8,801 nt of DNA from Pontiella sp. (GTDB taxonomy: Bacteria; Verrucomicrobiota; Kiritimatiellia; Kiritimatiellales; Pontiellaceae), in the NCBI GenBank assembly GCA_029935255.1, contig JAOZKS010000095.1, positions 1 to 8,801 of the forward strand. The letters are read 5' to 3'. Shown piece after piece: positions 5,345 through 8,801 of the stretch; position 1 is the first letter of the stretch; every line of letters starts with the position of its first letter. A program made the position numbers and the translations under genes. The notes beneath the pieces were generated by a model. The model made no database searches. It was given only the letters and a program-made list of their open reading frames with translations, and had not been told where the DNA came from.

Positions 5345-5908
5345 GCCAAATTTTTTATAGCCCGCCACCGGGCAGCCTATATCGGCGAACAGCACGCGGA
5401 TCTGATTCTTCCGCCCGGTCAACAAATCAATTTCCAGCAGGCTGTAGCCGGATGATTCTTTCAGCACGCGGTATTGGGTCTTGGCCAGCTTACCCTTGCG
5501 CGGATCAGCCACGGAATACATTTTATGCGCACTGTTTTCGGTTAGATAGGAGGAAAGCAAACCCTCCTTCTCCGGCAAACTTCCTCGAACGACCGCATGG
5601 TATTTCTTTTGAAAGCTCTGCCACTCGTCCTGAAGAAAGCGCTTGGCATCTTCGCTCTTGGCGAAAACGAGAAGACCGGATGTATCCCGATCCAGTCGAT
5701 GGACAATAAATATTCTGTTCCGTGATTTTGAGTTTCCCTTGCGCACATAGTCGTTCAGAAGGTAATAGGCCGTCTGTTCCCGCACTCGGTCCGTACTCAC
5801 GGTCAGAAGCCCACTCACCTTATCCACCACAAGGATATCCCGATCTTCATAGAGAATCGAAAGCCCCCTCGGCTGGTATTTCTTGGGTGGTTGCTTAAAC
5901 TTTTTCAT
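5342..5908 (-). CDS. RluA-family RNA pseudouridine synthase, prematurely terminated
   Basis: Family members isomerise specific uridines in rRNA or tRNA to pseudouridine; the target here cannot be told. The 188-residue product has LSILYEDRDILVVDKVSGLLT near the N-terminus and the catalytic HRLDRDTSGLLVFAKS (70-85, nucleophile Asp73). KKYHAVVRG and the GRKNQIRV motif near residue 165 follow. The frame ends at TAA (5342-5344) right after KKFG, where family members continue for about 40 more residues, and those residues are still encoded downstream in the same frame. Near the stop, usually conserved positions have changed: the RVHFADIGHPV-GDKK pattern reads RVLFADIGCPVAGYKK. The start at 5908 has only a weak ribosome binding site. 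It follows the DUF6172-like gene by 17 bp. It may be a pseudogene, a truncated working enzyme, or a sequencing error. Confidence 0.85.
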   Translation of the reverse strand: MKKFKQPPKKYQPRGLSILYEDRDILVVDKVSGLLTVSTDRVREQTAYYLLNDYVRKGNSKSRNRIFIVHRLDRDTSGLLVFAKSEDAKRFLQDEWQSFQKKYHAVVRGSLPEKEGLLSSYLTENSAHKMYSVADPRKGKLAKTQYRVLKESSGYSLLEIDLLTGRKNQIRVLFADIGCPVAGYKKFG

Positions 5909-5925
5909 GCGGCGTTTTCAACGGA

Positions 5926-6270
5926 TCAATCTGCACCAAACTTCTTCATTTCAAGATGAGCGGTCTTGGCCGCTTCTTCCGGTCGAGGCTTTTTGGTTCG
6001 GATGCCCGGCTTAGCGAGAATCTCGATGTAGAACGACTGCAGCCCCCGGGTTCCGGCATCGGAAATGCGGTTGTCTATTTCAGACAAATGGATCGTCTTC
6101 GCTTCAGATTCAGCATCGCCGAACTTGCAGTCAAAATCCCAGAAATCGACCTCTTTCGGAAGCTCTTTGCGGCGCTCGCGTTTGATGTATTTCCGCACAT
6201 CATTTTTTACCGATTCCACCATGCGGGGGTACTTGATTTTCGGATGGGTCAATTGAAATGTCTTTTTCAT
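5926..6270 (-). CDS. Small conserved protein, DUF6172-like
   Basis: The function is unknown. The 114-residue protein is soluble and very basic in its first half: MKKTFQLTHPK, VKNDVRKYIKRERRKELP, then WDFDCKFG and a C-terminal half with YIEILAKPGIRTKKP. I recognise this pattern as DUF6172, a family of small uncharacterised bacterial proteins; that is from memory. I chose the ATG at 6270 over the upstream 6312 because AAGGA lies 5-8 nt before it and the family begins MKKTF. No signal peptide or membrane segment is seen. It probably forms a two-gene unit with the RluA-family gene 17 bp downstream, but no role in RNA modification can be inferred. It ends in TGA. Confidence 0.8.
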   Translation of the reverse strand: MKKTFQLTHPKIKYPRMVESVKNDVRKYIKRERRKELPKEVDFWDFDCKFGDAESEAKTIHLSEIDNRISDAGTRGLQSFYIEILAKPGIRTKKPRPEEAAKTAHLEMKKFGAD

Positions 6271-6449
6271 CAGGTTCCTTAAAAGTAGGTTTAGCCACGT
6301 GCTGAGTGGCATAAAAATTCAGCGTCCTTGCAAAGCGAACACCTACCGTGCTCTCTTGCCATTACTGTTCGCCCAAAAACCGGGTACGAAGAGTCTTAAG
6401 GACATGGGCATTCCGTGTAGGCACAGCTTTACTCGAACACTATCAGATA
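6271..6449. other. Intergenic region between AlbA_2 gene and DUF6172-like gene
   Basis: No gene is supported on either strand. It contains a seven-pair inverted repeat, GCGAACA (6335-6341) with TGTTCGC (6366-6372), and a five-pair one, GCTGA (6301-6305) with TCAGC (6319-6323). Neither is followed by a T-run on the minus strand, so no terminator for the AlbA_2 gene could be called. It probably holds the promoter of the DUF6172-rluA pair, but no clear -35/-10 pair stands out. Confidence 0.4.
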
Positions 6450-8432
6450 TTATCGGCGTCTGGGTTTGCGGTGGGAGTGACGACTTGATACCGTCCTTTC
6501 TGGTTTCCGAGTCTGATCTTTCATCCTACGAACAAATTCTAAGTCTTTTTCGTAGAACGCTCTCTCTCTAGAGTGTACTTCAATCTCAAGTGCACGAAGA
6601 ATGTCGCCCTCTGCTTCATCAAAATATTTGCGGCACAGATCCCAGGCTTTTGCCTGTCGTTCCTTTTGTACGCGGCGATCCCGACCGGTATCCATACACT
6701 TTTTCGCAAGGTCAATTTTCGCTCTTGCCCTGATGTCATAAAGTGATGCAGGAACAGCCAAGGGTGTTGTTGCAGCAGCAATATAACGAGTGATTACCTG
6801 AACTGCTTGTTCATGTTTGGCAACTTTTCGAAGAGCCTGTGAAACTCGTTTAACCTCATCCTCCTCTAAAGACTGTTTCGAAACGTGATCAAGCCAATCT
6901 TGGCCAAGCTGTTGGTGGCTGAGTTCGGGCGACTGTGCAAGCACCTCGGCAAACTGGTAGGCTGTACTAGCCGGAAGGTCGTCAGGGCGTAATTTATGTT
7001 CAATCGTGTAATCGCCAACCGTCTCTGGTCTTTGTCTTAAGACTGCCAGTTGTACTAGAAGCTCGAGTAACTTCGGGTTCGTCGGTTGATTTTCGAGCAA
7101 AGGATTAAGTCGTTCTTGTGCTTCTTGATTGTCTTGCTGAATCATTAACCGTTCGACTTCAGCAACGTGCCTCATCATTTCGTGTCGCGGATGAGCTGGT
7201 AGTATGCACGTGAGAGCTTCTTCATCTAAATCAAACTGGGGCGCTGGAGAACCAAGTTGCTTCATTGTTCTGAGGATCGTTGGAATCCCTTGCCCTTCAG
7301 CTTGAGCTAATTGAAGTTTGTTAAAGAAATAAGCCAACGATTGATTTCTCCATGATGGAGAGGCTCTTCCGTCCAGAAATCTCTCTTTATTTACGGTTCT
7401 TGGCAAAGACCCGGGCGACCTAATTTCAACGCGATCAGAAAATATGGTAATGCTACTTGGTTCATCAGATTCGTAATCGCGATGAACAATTGCATTGATA
7501 ACTGCCTCTTGTAGCGCTCTTTCAGGGTATTTCGATGCATTAGGCTCCGAAGACTCTTTATCATAAGCTGTTGAAGAGTGTGTTTTAAGAATCCCAAGGG
7601 CTTTACTTGCCTGACTGATTATAGAGCCTGTCAGGTCATGCCTTTCAGCTGTTGGTTGACTGCGGTCATTTCCCGGATAAGACGAAACTTTCATCCATGC
7701 GCCAGGAAAGAACCGTGTTGGTTCTTTCCCGAATAGAAGAAGCGCGTAATTGCGAGGGTGCACCCTATCGACCAATGCCCTAGTTCCCCCAAGGGATGGG
7801 ACAAAATCAGAAATCCGCATCTCATCTGAAAAGTAATCCTCAATAGCAACGGAAGGATTCCACGCATCTATCTGCTGAGCCACTTCTCTAAAAGTTAGAA
7901 GATCTATATCTTCAATCCCGGCTTTTTCATTTAATCGCCGATCCCATGGTGCTAATGCTTGTTTTTTAACTAGTAATTCCCGAAGAACTCCATTTTTTGC
8001 TTCAACTGTTTCACGACTGAGACGTACGTAATAGGTTGAGCTGTCTTTTCCCGATGCTCGATAGCTGTGTGCATGTCCCGTTGAGGGAATGATAAATACC
8101 AAAACCCTATGTCCCTCAATTTCGCCTTCTAACTCTTCCACTACAGGTGTAATTGGAGGATCTACCTTGCTTCGAGAGTCAGACATTATTTTGCCCTCAA
8201 TCTCTTTCAGTCGTGAGGAGGTTAGCCCGGGATACAAGACCTTCTGAAAACCATGCTCATCACACGTCTCTTCAGCACCACATACAATGTAGCCACCACC
8301 CATATTTTGAAAATCATTAGAGAAGGCAGTTACTGTTCGGATTAAATCCTCGATATCCGCTACATTCTTTTTCCACTCAACCTGCTCGCTTTCGCGTGTG
8401 GCTAGTTGTTTTAAATCAATCTTAATTTCCAT
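6450..8432 (-). CDS. AlbA_2 (Schlafen-type) and GHKL ATPase domain protein with helical C-terminus
   Basis: The 660-residue protein has at least three parts. Residues about 8-150 fit an AlbA_2/Schlafen domain: ESEQVEWKK (14-22, a Glu-x4-Glu-x-Lys pattern), TAFSNDFQNMGGGYIVCGAEE (35-55), and YYVRLSRETVEA. Residues about 300-410 fit the GHKL ATPase family HATPase_c_4, often labelled RecG-like: N-box EAVINAIVHRDY (309-320), IFSDRVEIRSPGSLP (330-344) and EGQGIPTILRTM (379-390). Residues about 413-635 are almost all helical and TPR-like; the tail (642-660) is strongly basic. Family members are usually called transcriptional regulators or DNA-binding ATPases; in human Schlafens the same fold cuts RNA. 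The ATG at 8432 has GGTGAG upstream and is preferred to a TTG at 8459. The gene stands alone, looks AT-richer than its neighbours, and may be acquired. Its role is unknown; defence is only a possibility. Confidence 0.9.
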   Translation of the reverse strand: MEIKIDLKQLATRESEQVEWKKNVADIEDLIRTVTAFSNDFQNMGGGYIVCGAEETCDEHGFQKVLYPGLTSSRLKEIEGKIMSDSRSKVDPPITPVVEELEGEIEGHRVLVFIIPSTGHAHSYRASGKDSSTYYVRLSRETVEAKNGVLRELLVKKQALAPWDRRLNEKAGIEDIDLLTFREVAQQIDAWNPSVAIEDYFSDEMRISDFVPSLGGTRALVDRVHPRNYALLLFGKEPTRFFPGAWMKVSSYPGNDRSQPTAERHDLTGSIISQASKALGILKTHSSTAYDKESSEPNASKYPERALQEAVINAIVHRDYESDEPSSITIFSDRVEIRSPGSLPRTVNKERFLDGRASPSWRNQSLAYFFNKLQLAQAEGQGIPTILRTMKQLGSPAPQFDLDEEALTCILPAHPRHEMMRHVAEVERLMIQQDNQEAQERLNPLLENQPTNPKLLELLVQLAVLRQRPETVGDYTIEHKLRPDDLPASTAYQFAEVLAQSPELSHQQLGQDWLDHVSKQSLEEDEVKRVSQALRKVAKHEQAVQVITRYIAAATTPLAVPASLYDIRARAKIDLAKKCMDTGRDRRVQKERQAKAWDLCRKYFDEAEGDILRALEIEVHSRERAFYEKDLEFVRRMKDQTRKPERTVSSRHSHRKPRRR

Positions 8433-8692
8433 TTGTTTCTCACCCGTTTTTGACCACAAGAAGAGGATAACTAGGCAGGTTTAGTATCCACTCGGCCTTA
8501 AAAACCCTACATTGGGATCAAGTTCTTCGTCCTCGAATTGCATGCTACATATATCCGATTATTACTGCTGCTTCTAGTCATTGCTTCTAGAAATATCGTC
8601 GGAACAGAAGGATCCTCCGAAAAACCTTCGGGTGCTCTAGCACCTCGCTGCCCCTTGTATCATTTGAATCATGGAAAGAAATGCGGTCGCAT
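8433..8692. other. Gene-free stretch upstream of the AlbA_2 gene
   Basis: About 260 bp with no supported ORF, AT-richer than the sequence to its right. It must hold the promoter of the AlbA_2 gene, but only weak candidates are visible (for example TTGATC on the minus strand near 8517-8522). The nine-mer TGCTTCTAG is repeated at 8569-8577 and 8582-8590. No tRNA, attachment site or transposon end was recognised. Confidence 0.4.
8617..8644 (-). other. Two adjoining small hairpins downstream of the right-edge gene
   Basis: CCGAA/TTCGG (8617-8631) and GGTGC/GCACC (8631-8644, loop of four) are five-pair stems sharing one base. On the minus strand the second stem is followed by CGAAGG and then TTTTT, so it could act as a weak terminator for the gene ending at 8693. 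The T-run is six bases away from the stem, so this is tentative. Confidence 0.25.
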
Positions 8693-8801
8693 CTACAGGC
8701 TGAACAGATCATCTTCGGGAAGGGCGGGGTTTTCGAAGGCGCAGTCGGCAGGCAGCTCCTTGCCGTTCGATGCGGCAACGGCCAGTTCGTCGCACCGCTC
8801 G
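8693..8801 (-). CDS. C-terminal fragment of an unidentified protein (5' end outside window)
   Basis: The minus-strand frame entering at the right edge reads ERCDELAVAASNGKELPADC followed by AFENPALPEDDLFSL and stops at TAG (8693-8695), giving 35 residues. The frame is GC-rich, like the riboflavin genes, and its acidic, proline-containing composition looks like a real C-terminus. The alternative minus-strand frame here gives a Cys/Arg/Pro-rich product that does not look like a protein. I do not recognise the family. The ending DDLFSL loosely resembles short clamp-binding peptides, but that is not enough for a call. Confidence 0.6.
   Translation of the reverse strand, partial: ERCDELAVAASNGKELPADCAFENPALPEDDLFSL

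Noticed and set aside
6299..6571. Plus-strand open frame of 90 codons overlapping the 3' end of the AlbA_2 gene
   Set aside because: It has no ribosome binding site and no recognisable motif, and half of it is antisense to a convincing coding region.
6450..8432. RecG helicase
   Set aside because: The RecG label often given to such proteins comes from the ATPase region. No DEAD/DEAH helicase motifs are present, and the ATP site is of GHKL type.
8433..8692. tRNA gene or attachment site explaining insertion of the AlbA_2 gene
   Set aside because: No cloverleaf, no integrase and no direct repeat bounding the AT-rich segment could be found; the short TGCTTCTAG repeat lies on one side only.
8587..8778. 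Minus-strand open frame of 63 codons at the right edge
   Set aside because: Its Cys/Arg/Pro-rich product is typical of the wrong frame of a GC-rich gene. The neighbouring frame ending at 8693 gives a plausible acidic protein C-terminus.

Overview
The window reads as chromosomal DNA from a Gram-negative-type bacterium. My best guess is a member of the PVC superphylum, close to Kiritimatiellota/Lentisphaerota. That guess rests on protein style, a short FtsY without an acidic N-terminal domain, a DUF6172-type protein, and short dispersed repeats in the gaps. It is an inference, not a match. Every supported gene lies on the minus strand, so the region is transcribed from high to low coordinates.

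Region 1 (about 5107 down to 1) is a riboflavin operon in the order ribBA - ribH - nusB - ftsY - ribD - ribE (ribE runs off the left edge). A good promoter (TTGCAC, 17 bp, CATATT) sits directly in front of a complete FMN riboswitch. The riboswitch is followed by an intrinsic terminator and then the ribBA ribosome binding site. Together the enzymes cover GTP cyclohydrolase II, DHBP synthase, deaminase/reductase, lumazine synthase and riboflavin synthase, that is GTP plus ribulose-5-phosphate to riboflavin. The dephosphorylation step, as usual, is not encoded here. The housekeeping genes nusB (antitermination) and ftsY (SRP receptor) lie inside the operon. Junctions are tight (TAATG overlap, TAAATG, 2-bp gap) except at ribH/nusB and ftsY/ribD. 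Both of those gaps hold inverted short repeats, and the ribH/nusB gap also holds a terminator-like hairpin.

Region 2 (about 5216-6270) is a small two-gene unit: a DUF6172-like protein followed by an RluA-family pseudouridine synthase. The pseudouridine synthase reading frame is broken by one in-frame TAA. The remaining 41 codons of the family C-terminus continue intact in the same frame after it.

Region 3 (about 6280-8690) looks AT-richer than the riboflavin genes. It carries one large gene for a 660-residue protein with an AlbA_2/Schlafen-type N-terminal domain, a GHKL (HATPase_c_4-like) ATPase domain and a long helical, TPR-like C-terminus with a basic tail. It looks horizontally acquired and could be a regulator or a single-gene defence protein. 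At the right edge a GC-rich coding frame returns: the last 35 residues of an unidentified protein.

The items most worth a second look are the interrupted RluA gene, the AlbA_2-GHKL-helical protein, the nine-base repeat shared by the riboswitch and its terminator, and a seven-base tandem repeat translated inside ribD.
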